Source: Parelaphostrongylus tenuis
Taxonomy: Eukaryota > Nematoda > Chromadorea > Rhabditida > Metastrongylidae
Assembly: GCA_019055375.1 (NCBI GenBank)
Contig: JAHQIW010007160.1
Location: 186,001-250,000, forward strand
DNA: 64,000 bases
Direction of reading: 5' to 3'
Below, one piece after another: positions 32,030-43,836 of this stretch. Below the pieces are notes generated by a model, which saw only the letters and a program-made list of their open reading frames with translations, made no database searches and was not told where the DNA came from. The position numbers and the translations under genes are program-made. How positions within the stretch are numbered: position 1 is the first letter of the stretch; the number at the start of each line of letters is the position of its first letter.

Positions 32030-32492
32030 GCTTATCAGCAAATGATAACGCAATCAACAGCCGGTGTATATATAAAGGGATCACCAAGTGAGACTAATTC
32101 ATTCAACTAACAATCGACTGCAATGATTCTACCCAACTAGACAGCTGACGCGCACATCGCTGTTGTCGATTATCACGGCTGTTCAATGTCGAAGACATCA
32201 AAAATTTAGGTAAGAGGTTCCTTCTTTTCAATTTAACTCCTTATTAGTTGATCAGTTACATTACATCACCCCATTTTACTGTCACTCACTTTATTCAGTT
32301 CTTCATTTAAGCAAAGATAATAGGTTTGACGAATAATTAACTTTTATTTTAGTCTGAGCCAGAGGAAGTTCTCCTGATATCACGAAGCCGAGATGATGGA
32401 CGACGCTTTCAAATCCCTCTGTCGCTGCCGCCGCCGCCGCCAACGACGACACCTCTAACTCGTTTATTGTAATTTATATTCGTTGTAATAAA
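32030..32492 (+). pseudogene. Small two-exon unit of the palindrome arm (copy B, left)
   Basis: GATA sites (AGATAA, CTTATC, TGATAA between 32010 and 32050), a TATA box TATATATAAA at 32067-32076, ATG at 32123, donor TTTAG/GTAAGAG (GT = 32210), a 143-bp intron, acceptor TTATTTTAG (ends 32352), exon 2 with MMDDAFKSLCRCRRRRQRRH and stop, AATAAA 32487-32492. Compared with copy C, a TGA in exon 2 interrupts the long frame. The promoter layout resembles nematode gut-expressed genes (inferred from GATA sites). Confidence 0.6.
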
Positions 32493-33293
32493 TCGGGTGA
32501 AGCTCAAAATCTTCGCTTACAGAATGAGATTTTTACTTCTACATTGACAATTGTGTATTTCTCAACGCTCCTATGTATTTCGCTCACTTATTTGCTTCAA
32601 AATTAGGTTATGAATATGAAATCGAATGAACGAGCAGTAACTCATCCAAGTTTACAAGGCAGTGTTCCCAAATATATATTTCTAAATGCACTTGACATTC
32701 CTTCTTTTATGAAATAAAAAAGTTGAATATTATCCGCATTCTATGAATGTTTTGATACTAGTCCTTTAATATTAAAAACACTGTCTGAGAATTGTATGTG
32801 TCACTAATATCTTTGAAAAACGTTTATTTCAAAATTCAATAAGGTTTTCAACTGCTCAACAAGTCAATACGAGATTCTACATGCCGCGTCAGTGAAGATC
32901 AACATCAAGAGGAGGAATGGTTGCTTATAATTGGCTGGGATCATCGTGGCTGTTGAGAAGGAGGAGAACGGTGACGTTCTCCGAATGAAACCTCTAATGT
33001 ATAACAGTCTCATGTCAGCTAAATTCTTTGTGAAAACTCAGTAAATTTTTTGCATAAAATCTACTTTACTCCTACTGCTCCAAGCTGCATACCGCTCGTC
33101 TTAGCGTCTAGGCTCCAACTTTGGAAAATCAACACCAGACTTGCCAACGGGAAGCATCAACCTTCTCGAAATCTAGCCAGCTTAGGCTAAGAGGCTAAAA
33201 AGTGGAGCAGTTTTTCAAGATTTCGTTTGAAATTAATACGTCGTAACAGCATATTTTATGCTCTCAATGAGGTCCGTTGTGGCACACATACGC

Positions 33294-33335
33294 TTCAGTA
33301 CACGTTTTTGACCTTGCAGCTTCGTCAGTTGCACA
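33294..33335 (-). ncRNA. Hammerhead relic, palindrome spacer (copy B)
   Basis: CTGACGA and the GCAA-looped stem remain, but GAAA has lost its G. Same state in copy C (61780-61818). Confidence 0.4.
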
Positions 33336-33907
33336 ATGCGTTTTGTCTGATTTAATGCGTTCTGGAGGAAAACCCCTGACGTAAAGGATTTATAGGCGAA
33401 CACGTTACACTTGTAAAGCGAAAATTCACTTCACATACAGCAACGATAAGACATCACTTCATCATATCTTATCATATCATATCGCTTCGGGGAGAATGAT
33501 GGCAATCATATCACTGGACATAAAGATGCGACAAGTAGAATCTCGTATTGACTAGTTGGGCAATTGAAAGCCTTATCGACTTTCGAAATGGAGGTTTTTT
33601 GAGGATATTATTGACATATACACTTCTCAGACAGTTTTTGTAATAATTAAAGTTCGAAACCAAAACATTCAATTCAACTTTTTGCTATTTTATGAGTGAA
33701 GGAACGTCACACACTTAGAAATTGTGTATTAAGAAACAATTTTGCGTCATCTTGGATGGGTTACTGCTCCTTCATTCGAATTCATATTCAGAACCATATT
33801 ATAAAGCAAAAAGTGAGTGAGATACATTTGAGCGTCAAGATATACACAGTTGTCAATGTAGAACGAGAAATTTTATTCTGTACGTAAAGATTTTTGACTA
33901 CACCCGG

Positions 33908-34406
33908 TTTATTTCGAGTACAAATTACATCAAAGAAAAACAGGACAAGTTAGAAGTGTGGTCATTAGCGGCAGCTACAGCGAGATTTGAAAGCATTGTC
34001 CATCTTCTCGTCTTCGGGAATTCGATGAGAACCTGCTCTGGCTTGAATTAAAATAAAATTCAAACTAATAACTAATGAAATTTAAAATTTAAAGTTTGAT
34101 TTGATTTTTTCTACTTTTACCAAAATAAAAGTTAATCATTCGTCAAACCTATTATCTTTGATTGAATGAAGAAATGACGGAAGTGAATGACAGCTAGATG
34201 GGTTGATGTGATGTATTTGATCAACTAATAAGTAGCTTAATTAAAAAGAGGGAACCTCTTACCTAAACTTTCGTTGTCCTCGACACTGAACCGCCGTGAT
34301 AAAGGGTAACAGCGATGGGCGTGTTGGCTGCCTAGGTAGGTAGAATCATTGCATTTACTTTTTAGATGAATGAAGTAGTCTCACTTGCTGATCCCTTTTA
34401 TATATA
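33908..34406 (-). pseudogene. Small two-exon unit of the palindrome arm (copy B, right)
   Basis: Minus strand: TATA box (34396-34406), donor GTAAGAG at 34261-34262, AATAAA 33908-33913. The exon 2 acceptor AG has become AA (34046-34047 region), so normal splicing is lost. The Cys/Arg tail frame (MDNAFKSRCSCR) remains. Confidence 0.5.
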
Positions 34407-34855
34407 CCGACTGTTGATTGCGTTATCATTCGCTGATAGGCCGACGATTATCTGTCTTCCATTCACGTTTTCACATGTCCTAATAATGGTTGAAAGATTC
34501 CAGTCATGCTTAACGTGTGTGGGAGAGCATAAGTTTCGGTTAGTAAGGAGGCTCATCGCTTTGCGAATAGTTTCTCTCGATAGTTACCTTGATTCCTGCC
34601 ATTATTTTACTTCTAGTACGTTTTCGAAAAAAAATGTTGTACTGCGTTGAAAAAGTCATAAAAATTGGCCCCGATATGAATGTTGCTAAGTGAGATTTCA
34701 AGAAAGTGGCCGAGCGGCTAGTGGTGCTCATCCAGGCCCGACGTAAGGTTGCTCCCCGGCGTTTGCCCACTACTTAGAAGAAGTTCCCTTACTGTCTGAT
34801 TATTTTCTATATTAACAGCCTGCTGATCAAGTGATCACGTTGTGTATCAAAATGC

Positions 34856-36795
34856 CAAAAAGAGTAACAAATTTGGGCCTCATTCCCCTGACCCCGAAAG
34901 AACCCCTAGTACGGCAGCGCCAGGAGGACGAGTACGGAGAGGCTGCTAAAATCTTAGGGCCGAACTAGGCCGCCAAGATCGAAACGGACTAAAATGACGA
35001 TCTGTGGCTACAATGCAAGAACCCTTGCTCAAAAATCCGCTATAGAAAATCTATTGATTCAAGCAAGAAGAATAAGGTTTGATGTCATTGGCCCAGCTGA
35101 GGCGAGAAAGCGCCATCCTTTTCACGATGTTTATGACACCGGAGAAGAACTGTTACTTGGTACATGCGATTGCAGATGCGTCGACAACGTTGGCGTCCTC
35201 GTGAAATCAAATTTGACCGTGAGCATTGTTACGTTTGAACAACTAACAACCCGCATTGGACGATTACGGTTGAAACGATGTGGTTCATGCCGGCTTTGAC
35301 CATCTTCGTTGCTTACGCACCAACAGCAAGCTATGAGGGAGACGATGTCGAAGCGTTCTATGAGGAACTCGAAAAATTCTTCAGAGAAGATCATACATTC
35401 TTTAAGGTCATTGTCGGAGATTTTAACGCATAAACTGGACCTAGAAGAACGTCTGAAGAACGTCACATAGAGACCCACGGGCTAGAATGGAATGAACAGG
35501 GTGAGAGGCTGTCTGAGTTTATCATGACGACCAAAACCATCGATGGTAACTCGCAATTCCAAAAGCCTCTTTCTCAGCGATGGAAGTGGGAGTCTCCCAA
35601 TGGAGATTACCATAACGAAATAGATCACATCTTAGTAAATCGAAGATTTTGCCTGACCGATGTCGCTGTTGTTCCTATCTTCTACACGGGATCCGACCAT
35701 CGCCTCCTTCGCGCAATTTTCCGTTTTTCGAGGAGCGGAGAGAAAGTCGCTAAATTCAAACCACGAAGTTCCACAACTACCATAAACTGGGCCGTAATCA
35801 AATCATTAGTCGGCTCTTGGGAAGATACCGTTGTCGACAACATCGACGAAGAATACGATCGACTAGTTGAATATCTTCACGTTGGCGCTATAAAAGCCGA
35901 GAGTCCTAAGGTCACGAAGAGACGCTTGTCTCCGCAGACACTCGAGCTGATACGTCAACGCGGAATCGTACGTGCTACAGGCAACCAAATCCTTACGTCC
36001 GATCTTGCAAAACGCTGCAGAGAAGCGATAAACGAAAACCTCAAAGAGAGAAGAGCAGCAGCTATGGCAGAAGCTGCAGAAGACGAGCATTCGCAAGGCC
36101 CAGCGAGGCTGCGCCAACTATAAGACCAAGATGATTGCACTCCGATACCCTGACGAGACACTTACAGCTTCCAGAAGGTCTATGGAAAAAACCATTCACC
36201 AATACTACTCGGATCTTTTCGCTAGCCATGCCCTCTTACCGTCATATGAACTGAAAGGGAACCAATATGTTGTTCCACCAGTCCTCCCTTCCGAAATCCG
36301 ACATGCTATATCGTCGATGAAGAACAGAACAACACCCGGTCCAGAGAGGATTAGACCAGAAAACCTGATGAACATGCCGCCAGTTCTCATCAACACCCTG
36401 GCTCGGCTTTTCACTCGTTACCTGTCAGAATGCAAGATCCCTATTTAATGGAATACCAGCAAGACCGTTTTGCTGTTCAAAAAGGGAGACCTTCACGACA
36501 TAGGCAATTATCGTCCAATCTGCTTGCTGTCCGTTGTCTATAAACTCTTTACTCGGGTCATCCTGACCGAAGAACAGCTATGAGAACAAGCAGGGTTCCG
36601 AGAAGGATTTAGTATCATAGACCACATCCACACGATTACAAGACTACTTGAAGTTTCACGAGAGTACAAGCAACCACTCTGTCTCACTTTTATCGATCTG
36701 AAGAAAGCCTTTGATTCAGTGGAAACAGAAGCGGTTATAGAGGCTCTGGATAACCAGGGCGTCCCTGTTCGGTACATAAAAAGACATAAAGTTGC
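34856..36795 (+). pseudogene. RTE-type LINE, 5' half: APE endonuclease and start of RT
   Basis: Short 5' UTR, then the apurinic-like endonuclease from ATG 34994 (TICGYNARTL, VGVLVKS, GDFNA followed by a stop at 35432, and SDHRLLRA at 35694). The linker (DNIDEEYDRLVEYLH) and RT start follow (TTPGPERIRPENL, NYRPICLLSV, LTFIDLKKAFDSVE at 36680-36720). It stops before the YADD motif at about 36795. Several frameshifts and stops. Known: endonuclease nicks DNA and RT primes on it. The orientation matches LINE 3' fragments elsewhere, but those are separate insertions. It cuts into the palindrome right arm. Confidence 0.88.
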
Positions 36796-37690
36796 CAATA
36801 ACAGTTAGAAATATGACCTTTTCATTAACATCTGGCTTTTCCCTTTCAAACTGCAATCAACAATGCTCGTAGTTAAGTATCAATGGATATAGAAAAGTTA
36901 TTATTCGTGATACAATAGAAGAAAGCTTCCTCTACAAGTTTTCAGTTGTCCAAAATCTTGAAATCCACTAAAAAGAAGTGGCTCCTGAATATCGATGAAA
37001 AGACACTGCACCGCAATGCAATGTGCTTTATCATTTTTGACAAACAATAAACTGTTCTATAACTCTATTAGCATGCTTCATCCAAAATTAGCCTTATCGT
37101 GTCCTTCTCTACATGTTTCTTCTACTTGTTCACGATTTTTTTTCCCTTTAGTGGAGATGGACGATCAAATTTTATTACAAAAATATCTCAGTGTCAATGC
37201 AGCATCCTCGCTCGCCGCGCGATCCCTCTGCATGAGGCGCAGGAAATCAAAGCGGTTTCTGACGAGTTGAAGAGGCAACCGAACGGATGTTTGGCCTGTA
37301 TAGTAACTTGCTTTGACTTACCGATCCATCAGCCTAGCATTTTCTGCCTTTTAGAGAACTATGGCACAAATTAAGCAATCATGGAGAGATGGCACACTAG
37401 GTTAGAATGGGAAAAAGGAATCGGAAAAACAATTTGTGCACTTCAGGATGACTTTTCTATTATACGTTGAAAGCCAGTAATTTTGTCTCTCACCAACCAA
37501 CTCAACTAGACGCGAAGAAAATTTTTCTCCATACCCTTAATGCGTCAATGCAGACCGGGAGGTAAATGATTATGCAGTATTTAAGAAGCCTTACTCTTTC
37601 TGGTTAATGTTTACTTTTTCAATGTGTTTGGCGGAAGGTGAGTATAGCGTGCAGCTTTCACACTAAGAGGTTTTCATAAAATCGTCATTT
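36796..37690 (+). other. Unit-2-specific sequence with one exon candidate
   Basis: Acceptor TTTCCCTTTAG (ends 37151) opens MDDQILLQKYLSVNAASSLA and ARSLCMRRRKSKRFLTS-stop. A second frame is also open. Low support; no other feature seen. Confidence 0.3.
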
Positions 37691-37694
37691 GAGA

Positions 37695-37889
37695 TTAAAT
37701 TTTACGTTTTTTCTCTACATCTGCCTTCACAGCACGACGGCATGTTATCTGATAATACTCGATCATGAGATGTTTAGTTAGATCAATAGTCCGGAAAGAA
37801 AGAAGAAGGAAGCCATTTATCATAAAACCGATCGTGAAGAAAATGTATATAGCTATTCGCATGCTTATGAAGTGCCTTTCTTGTGACAC
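37695..37889 (-). CDS. Small putative membrane protein ORF
   Basis: 64 codons with a hydrophobic segment (MRIAIYIFFTIGFMINGFLL) followed by a basic C-terminus (RRAVKADVEKKRKI). Could be one exon of a multi-pass receptor or chance. No family, no second copy. Confidence 0.3.
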   Translation of the reverse strand: MSQERHFISMRIAIYIFFTIGFMINGFLLLSFRTIDLTKHLMIEYYQITCRRAVKADVEKKRKI

Positions 37890-38054
37890 TCAAGAATTCT
37901 AGTGAGGTTCAACTGCTGTTAACACTCCACCTTTCAAAACGATTCAACTGTGTTTCATTGCTCTTCTATCTACTTCTTTGACGTAAACCCCTCAAAGTAG
38001 TACAATCTGATGAGGATATAACATGTTTTGAGCTCTTGAATCTAGTGTTATACA

Positions 38055-38185
38055 GACGCCTGTTTTGCTTTACTGGGGCTCAGCAGTACCGCCCTCCCTC
38101 GGTTTAGCTGGTACACAGGCACCTGTTTCGTCCTATTGTGGCTCAACAGTACCACTCTCCCTCGATTCAGCTGATCCCCTGAGGT
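38055..38185 (-). repeat. 63-bp tandem repeat with hammerhead-like layout
   Basis: Two units (starts about 38059 and 38122). On the minus strand each shows a CTG.TGA-like core, a short stem, GGACGAAAC (second unit) or a decayed form, and an ACAGG/CCTGT stem III. GGTA before the core pairs with TACC after it. The core A and the NUH triplet are not canonical. Confidence 0.4.
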
Positions 38186-38189
38186 TATA

Positions 38190-39265
38190 TCAGCCTCTAT
38201 GAAGGAATCAACGCCGAGCAATAAATCGGTTTCATTGGTATAAGTATGAATGTGCACAATTCATTCATAAACCCATCCACAGATATTACAATATACCTAT
38301 TTCTTTTTTATTCACTTCGTCATCTTGCATTCGTCATCCGCATGTTCTGCCGCCACTTGCGTATCCTCCGTATATGTAGTTCAATGTTAGTTAAGTTGGT
38401 GATCTCTTCTGGGAGTTTGATATGGCTCTATTACATCGTTCTCAGATCATTACAATAACGGATCGGTGTTTTTACAAAACGTAATCGTATTAAGCAATTG
38501 TTTCGCAACTTCATCTCTTCAGGTAGCGTTGGTGAGTCAAGGCGTAGTACGAGCAATCATAAGATAGGTTGTTCAAAACCTAACCACCGCGCTTCCCTTC
38601 CATAACTTTGTGATCCGAGCAATTCGATGAAATAGTGCGAAGCTTGTATTGTTTTGTAATAAGCCGTTCACTATGCAATAAATCTTCAAGAATGGAATTT
38701 GTCAATTCGGGATGAGTTTTAGACATAAGAGGATTCGGTGGTGTTTTAACGGCTTTGTGTTGTGCACGCATCGCTAATCACTGCGCTACACATAGTGTTT
38801 TCTATTATATATGTAAATGAATCATTACTCGCCGTTTAATCGCTTTCTAATAACCGAATCACACTGTCTGACCTATGTGATTTTATTGCACACCAGTTTC
38901 ATATTATAGCTTCGGCACAAAATGCTTTTTTTCGTTTCGTTTTTGCGATTGAATTTTTTTTATTTGAATATTTTCATGACTTAACAACGAAGACACAATT
39001 TATACTCTCACTATTCACCATATCTCACCAAATATGAACTAAACATTAAAGAACATGGTATTCGTGAACGAGATAATTGATGATATTGCTGAATACATAA
39101 TATCATCATAGAAGTACTGATGATGTGAACTTAATTAATCACTATTGAAGTATGAATGTGGTTCATCATTAGATTTTTATAAGCTCTACGCCGTATTAAT
39201 CAGAATGAGTTTGAAGCTCCTTCTTATGTGTAGTCGAGCTTCTTTCTAGTGTGTAGTCGTGCAGT
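38190..39265. other. No recognisable gene
   Basis: One reversed tRNA-like stretch (GTAGCGCAGTGATTAGCGATG, about 38765-38795). Otherwise AT-rich unique sequence. Confidence 0.5.
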
Positions 39266-39269
39266 CATC

Positions 39270-39427
39270 ATGGTAGCTGTTGTCAGTAAGAAAAGCGCTA
39301 TGTTTGCTTCCGATAAGTTTTGCGTGATGAACGCACCTAAGTAAGTTGTATGCATTCACACTTGTCTTTCTGCCTGTTGTTATGGTATTGTTTCAGTGAA
39401 AAATCGAGTATAAAAATGGTTGCTTAA
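39270..39427 (+). CDS. Tiny two-exon gene candidate (33 codons)
   Basis: A possible (trans-)splice acceptor TTCTTTCTAG lies 20 bp before ATG 39270. Exon 1 reads MVAVVSKKSAMFASDKFCVM then NAP, to donor AA/GTAAGTT (GT 39341). The 56-bp intron ends TTGTTTCAG (39396). Exon 2 continues in phase NEKSSIKMVA to TAA (39425-39427). The intron length and both splice signals are textbook for nematodes. A TATA-like TTTTTATAAG lies near 39174. No homologue recognised. Confidence 0.45.
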
Positions 39428-39544
39428 TACAGTAACTATGCTGAGAGCTCGTACTGCATCATGTAGAGAGACTTTGCAATATACGATTTGCTTGTCGGTT
39501 TGCTCCTGGCACCCAAGGCTAGCTAAACCCCCTTCACACATACT

Positions 39545-39745
39545 ACCCACAACTCCAAATTGTTGCCAGACGTCTCTGAGAGGATAACAACACTGAGTTA
39601 ATACGTCATTCGACTCTCGGTGGACATTAAAAAGGCAAAATAAGCATTTTATAATCTCCACGCCGCAAATTAGTGCCTTGTGCATGGTAGATCCCTAAGG
39701 GATAGATGAAAGTCACACTTTATTCGTCCTTTTGATCCGCATTAT
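39545..39745 (+). repeat. SINE body fragment
   Basis: CTCTGAGAGGATAACAACACTGAGTTA, GGTGGAC and AGGGATAGATGAAAG-type blocks match the SINE body seen at 8080-8270. Confidence 0.5.
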
Positions 39746-41500
39746 GTTTGTAGGCAGGCATCATAACGCTCTTTGTTCTTCATTTATTGAGATCGAATGA
39801 CAGAATTTGATAAGTACTGGTGAGTTTAGGACGCTACTATTTGATTTTATATGATGCATAATCACAATGATGCATCATTCATAAGCAATTCTAGTTTGAA
39901 ATCTTCATTATCTTTTCTATAACGTAAGCAAAACATGGGAAATTGCTCAGATCAAATGCGGAAGATCTGCTTTCATACTTGCATCATCCTTGCGCAGAAT
40001 AGTTCCGCCGATAATAGGACGTCTTAGGGTTCTGAAGTCCAAAGGTTTGGAAATTTCACAGAGCGATTATTTCCCGGCTCAAGCGGCCACGAAGATAAAC
40101 TGCCAGCACTTGCTCCAAAGCTAACGTGGTAGTTTCCTGATGACATTTATGCCTTTTTGTCAATAAATGGGATTTCTGTATTACTAAAAGATCAAATGTT
40201 TTAAAACAGGCTTCAATAAGGTAGTTTTGTTAAAAATAACGCAGCTTCTACATTTATAATCGACACTTCCAAAGGGAAAAATTAAGTACTAATGAGAATG
40301 CTATATTCAGAACCTTAATCGAACATTTCTATGGTGTTCTATTCAGAGTTGCCCCGCCTTTAATCAAATTAATCTCCTATTTCTTCCAATTTTGAACAGT
40401 TTACTGCATAAGATGCAAAAAATTATCGTACTGGTTGAAAACAAGAAAACAATGAATAGTCCGTCAAAAATATTGCTAGTTATTGCGTGAGATTTACCCC
40501 ACTTCAGCTATAATTCTCAACATTTTTTTGATTATGAGTGCATTCCAGATTTCCATTTTTCATATCGGTGCGTCAATTTGTCCAAATTCTTTACTCATAG
40601 CTATGGTATACGAAGTAGAGGTGAAGGTATAACCATAACTTTCCCGTATGTCCACCCTGTTTGAGCTTTCATAAAAACTTGTCTTGTACTTCTTCGCAAG
40701 ACTTTTTGGCAACTTTCAAATAGCTAATGTCAAATAAATTTGAATGACGTATTCTATTTATTGAAAGCCCATTTTTTGCCTATAGCAGTCGAAATAAGAT
40801 TTTGCCTCACATTTAAGCATTTCTTGCCGGATAAAGTTTTTTTCGTAAGGAATCTACAATAATTGAATAGGGCAAAGCTTAAAAATTCAACAGTGTGCGT
40901 GGTTTCTGAAAGGGACTTCTTGTAGCGCTGTAACAGCCAAAAGAATATTAGATTTCGAAAATCTAGATCACTTTTGATGTCCGCATCCATTTGACCACCT
41001 AAGAACGCTTTTTCTGACTCATTTAAGCGACCCAGAAATTGCTAGATAACTGAAACCTCGTCAATTTTGAAGGCATACTTTATTTTCAAAAAGGATTCTT
41101 TAATGCGCTAGGAGTAAAATTAGCATTATCTTTCAACCTTAGAAATTTTTCGCTGATTAAAGTTTTTCCGTTAGAATTCGAAAAAAGTTGTATAGCTTAA
41201 ATCTCGAGTACTTCAATAGTAACTTTGATTTGAAAACAACTTCTTGCTGCACTGTAGTAGTCAAAAAAAGATTTCTTTTCTCAGTTGATCGGGATGTTAC
41301 AAAAGGAGCGGCGACTTGAGGCTAATGCTCTCAAATCCTATCTTTTGAAGTGTAAAACTCAATGTTCTTCGACTGTTGCAGCACACCAAGGAGTCGCCTC
41401 CAAAAAATCAACTACGTCCTTGAAATGGGTGGGAGCGCTATGAGACAAACGGTTACTGATTGTTCATAGAAAGACTCGGTGAGAAATTTTTGAGTCCTCT
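39746..41500. other. No recognisable gene
   Basis: AT-rich unit-2-specific sequence; only short motif-free frames. Confidence 0.5.
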
Positions 41501-41504
41501 TATT

Positions 41505-41620
41505 ATTATTTGAGCCAACATATGATGTTATCTGGTAAGGGCTCTTCTAAAGCCCTATACACGTGTTTCGTCCTTACGGACTCACAGCGCGAAAAACAAG
41601 CCATTTGAGAAGTGGAACGT
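41505..41620 (-). ncRNA. Hammerhead relic (unit-2-specific copy of the family)
   Basis: Minus strand 41552-41588: CTG-TGA (one core base lost), perfect stem II GTCC/GGAC with a GTAA loop, GAAAC, an ACACGTGT stem III and GTA. The left TIR ATTTGAGCCAACAT is at 41510; the right TIR is missing. Confidence 0.55.
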
Positions 41621-42631
41621 GCCATTCAAATTCGCTTGATCTTAGTTATTGAATAATTACTAATAATTAAGCGGAATAGGTCTTTTCTAGAAAATAACTA
41701 AGGGCTCACGCACGTAATCTTTGAAATGCGGTTGCATGCTGCAGAAATTATCTCCAAATATGAGGATTTTCAAAAGAGTTGAGCGTTATTCTTCTTGAAA
41801 ATACGTTTGCAAAAGTTTTCAATTATAACTGGAGTTGTTTTAGCAAGGAAAACTTACAAGAATCAAAATCTAACCATCCAATTCAACAAATCCGCAATGA
41901 ATTAGAGAACTTGAATTGTGATTGTAAAGCATCGTCATATATTGAATATTGGAACGTAGTGTAAAATTATTTTCAAACAAAAAGCTTAGTGAGAATCAAG
42001 ATTTCTAAGCTATCAATTGAGTGGAAAATATAAAGAAGGTGGAAGGAACTGTTCAGTAATGGCCTCTTAGCTAAAATACAATCCCGTACTTTCAAAATTA
42101 GTTATCTGGAACGCGATGAAATTATTTTTCAGTTTGCAAGCACATGATGCAAATTTAGCACAGTCACGTTCAAAGGTTTTTTTTACACATTTTGTTCGAG
42201 GTTTCATTTGTCCGCCTTTACTCCGATCTCATTAGAGTTCGAAATTTTCATATGGCGGGAGGGACTACTGTTCTTTTGAGCCCTCCTCGAATTTCAACAA
42301 AAACTTGTTTATCATTACAAGTAGATTTGTTCTTGACCAACCGCTATGCTTTACAAATTCAAAAAACTGTGCTTTCAATTGACCGTGTTGTTCGAAGTGA
42401 TGTGAAAATGAGTATTTCTTTTATTGCTTTGTCTTGACTACATCGCAAATGACTGTGTGAGAGGTGCTAATTTGACTAACCTTTCGTCTATGAAAGCCGA
42501 TGTTTTGAAGTAAAAAGCTTTAAAGAGATTTCTAGTTTTGCAAGATTATTTTTATTTCTCTGTTGACACATTACCATACATATCACAGTGTGCAAATTCC
42601 CGCTGTTTTTTCATTCGTATCGATTACTTAC

Positions 42632-42785
42632 ATCCACGGATAACAATTGCTTTGAAAAGTATTTGAGTGGCATCGAGCCTTTCCTTGAGTACTTCTTCGT
42701 TTTGATTATGAGATAACCGTGCTGAAACGTTCTCATTTTCGCGTGGACTAGCGAGGGTAAGCTTGTCTAGGTCAGGTTTGGCAAA
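42632..42785 (-). CDS. Exon of an unknown gene (unit 2 copy, open)
   Basis: The minus strand reads FAKPDLDKLTLASPRENEN, then SHNQNEEVLKERLDATQIL and FKAIVIRG, to donor GTAAGTAATC. The unit 1 copy (13019-13170) is frameshifted. The first exon upstream may be 43041-43169, which carries a stop, so the gene as a whole is probably broken here too. Confidence 0.5.
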
Positions 42786-43040
42786 ATTTTTTTACTCTAT
42801 AAGGCGAGAAATTCTCTGAGTATAGAGCGTTGTCGAACCACTATCATAAAAGGATGGACTGTTCGCGTCACAAACACGAACACTATCCCTACATTACCCA
42901 CATCCATGATGTGATTATTGTGCTTATGTGTTTATGTCGGTGACTTTCTATCAAAATCGAGAATCCTATGACTTTTTGAAGCAGTTCCTTGTCACATCCA
43001 CGAATATTCGTTAGATGCTGACTAAGTTGAGTATTCTTAC

Positions 43041-43169
43041 AATAATTTGACAGTGCTATTAGAACTTTCCCGTTTTGTGGACTGAAGGAATTTTTTTCGC
43101 ACAGTTGCGGGCTTTGTTTGTTTTACGCTAGGTTGTACCAGCTATTATACCTCTAATTCTGACTGCCAT
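43041..43169 (-). pseudogene. First exon of the unknown gene (unit 2, stop at codon 14)
   Basis: MAVRIRGIIAGTT then TAG; the donor GTAAGAAT is kept. See 13429-13555 for the open copy. Confidence 0.5.
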
Positions 43170-43715
43170 GCTTCACTAAGGTTCACTATTTTTTAAAAGT
43201 AAGCAGAGATAAATGTCATAACAAAATCAGCGGCAGGATTTTACTGAAAAAATGGAAGCGTAAGGGTGGCAAGATGAAAATCCAGTCTATTTCTACCATT
43301 CGCTTTCAGAAATATATGAAATTACACAGGTTTCAAGCTTAAGATCGAATATAGTCGGATTTTTTGAGTATTTTTGTTTCCCGTTACAGCAGGAACTGCT
43401 GTAGGTGTTTCCAAAAAGCTTCACTGATAGGCAACAATTTTAGAGGCAGAAAAAGAACTGTGTTAATCATGTAATTTACGAACTTTATGAAGGTAATAAA
43501 ACTATCCATGTCATCAGTATCAGTCAGTTATTTTAAGCATCCTTTCTTGAGCCTTCAATCAATGGCCTTCAACTTCTTTTTTCACTTCTCATTGTTATAG
43601 CGAAAAATAGAATAACTTATTCACTATTCTGATTGTGAGGAGTTGAAAAAGCACATTTGAAAAAATATCAATGAAGAGGACTGCGAAAATGAATGAAAAA
43701 CCTTATCGGAGGTTT

Positions 43716-43836
43716 TCAATGAGCGAGAACTTCCTCAATTTGTTGATAGTCACAATTGATTTCTTAAGTAATTTTCGATAAAGTTTCGTTTCGAATCCAT
43801 TCTGCTTTTTCAACTATGACATGTTGGCTTTCATAA
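43716..43836 (-). pseudogene. Terminal exon, unit 2 copy with one stop
   Basis: YESQHVIVEKAEWIRNET then an in-frame TAA, then EINCDYQQIEEVLAH. Open in unit 1 (14097-14217). Confidence 0.5.

Larger units (their letters stand above)
31010..34852. repeat. Large palindromic element, copy B
   Basis: Left arm about 31010-32880, spacer 32881-33534, right arm 33535-34852. The right arm is cut by the LINE at 34856. Outer left arm: mariner 3' end, reversed SINEs (31330-31590 and 31680-31745), then the plus-strand two-exon unit; the inner arm is non-coding. Copies B and C resemble each other more than either resembles A. Confidence 0.88.
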
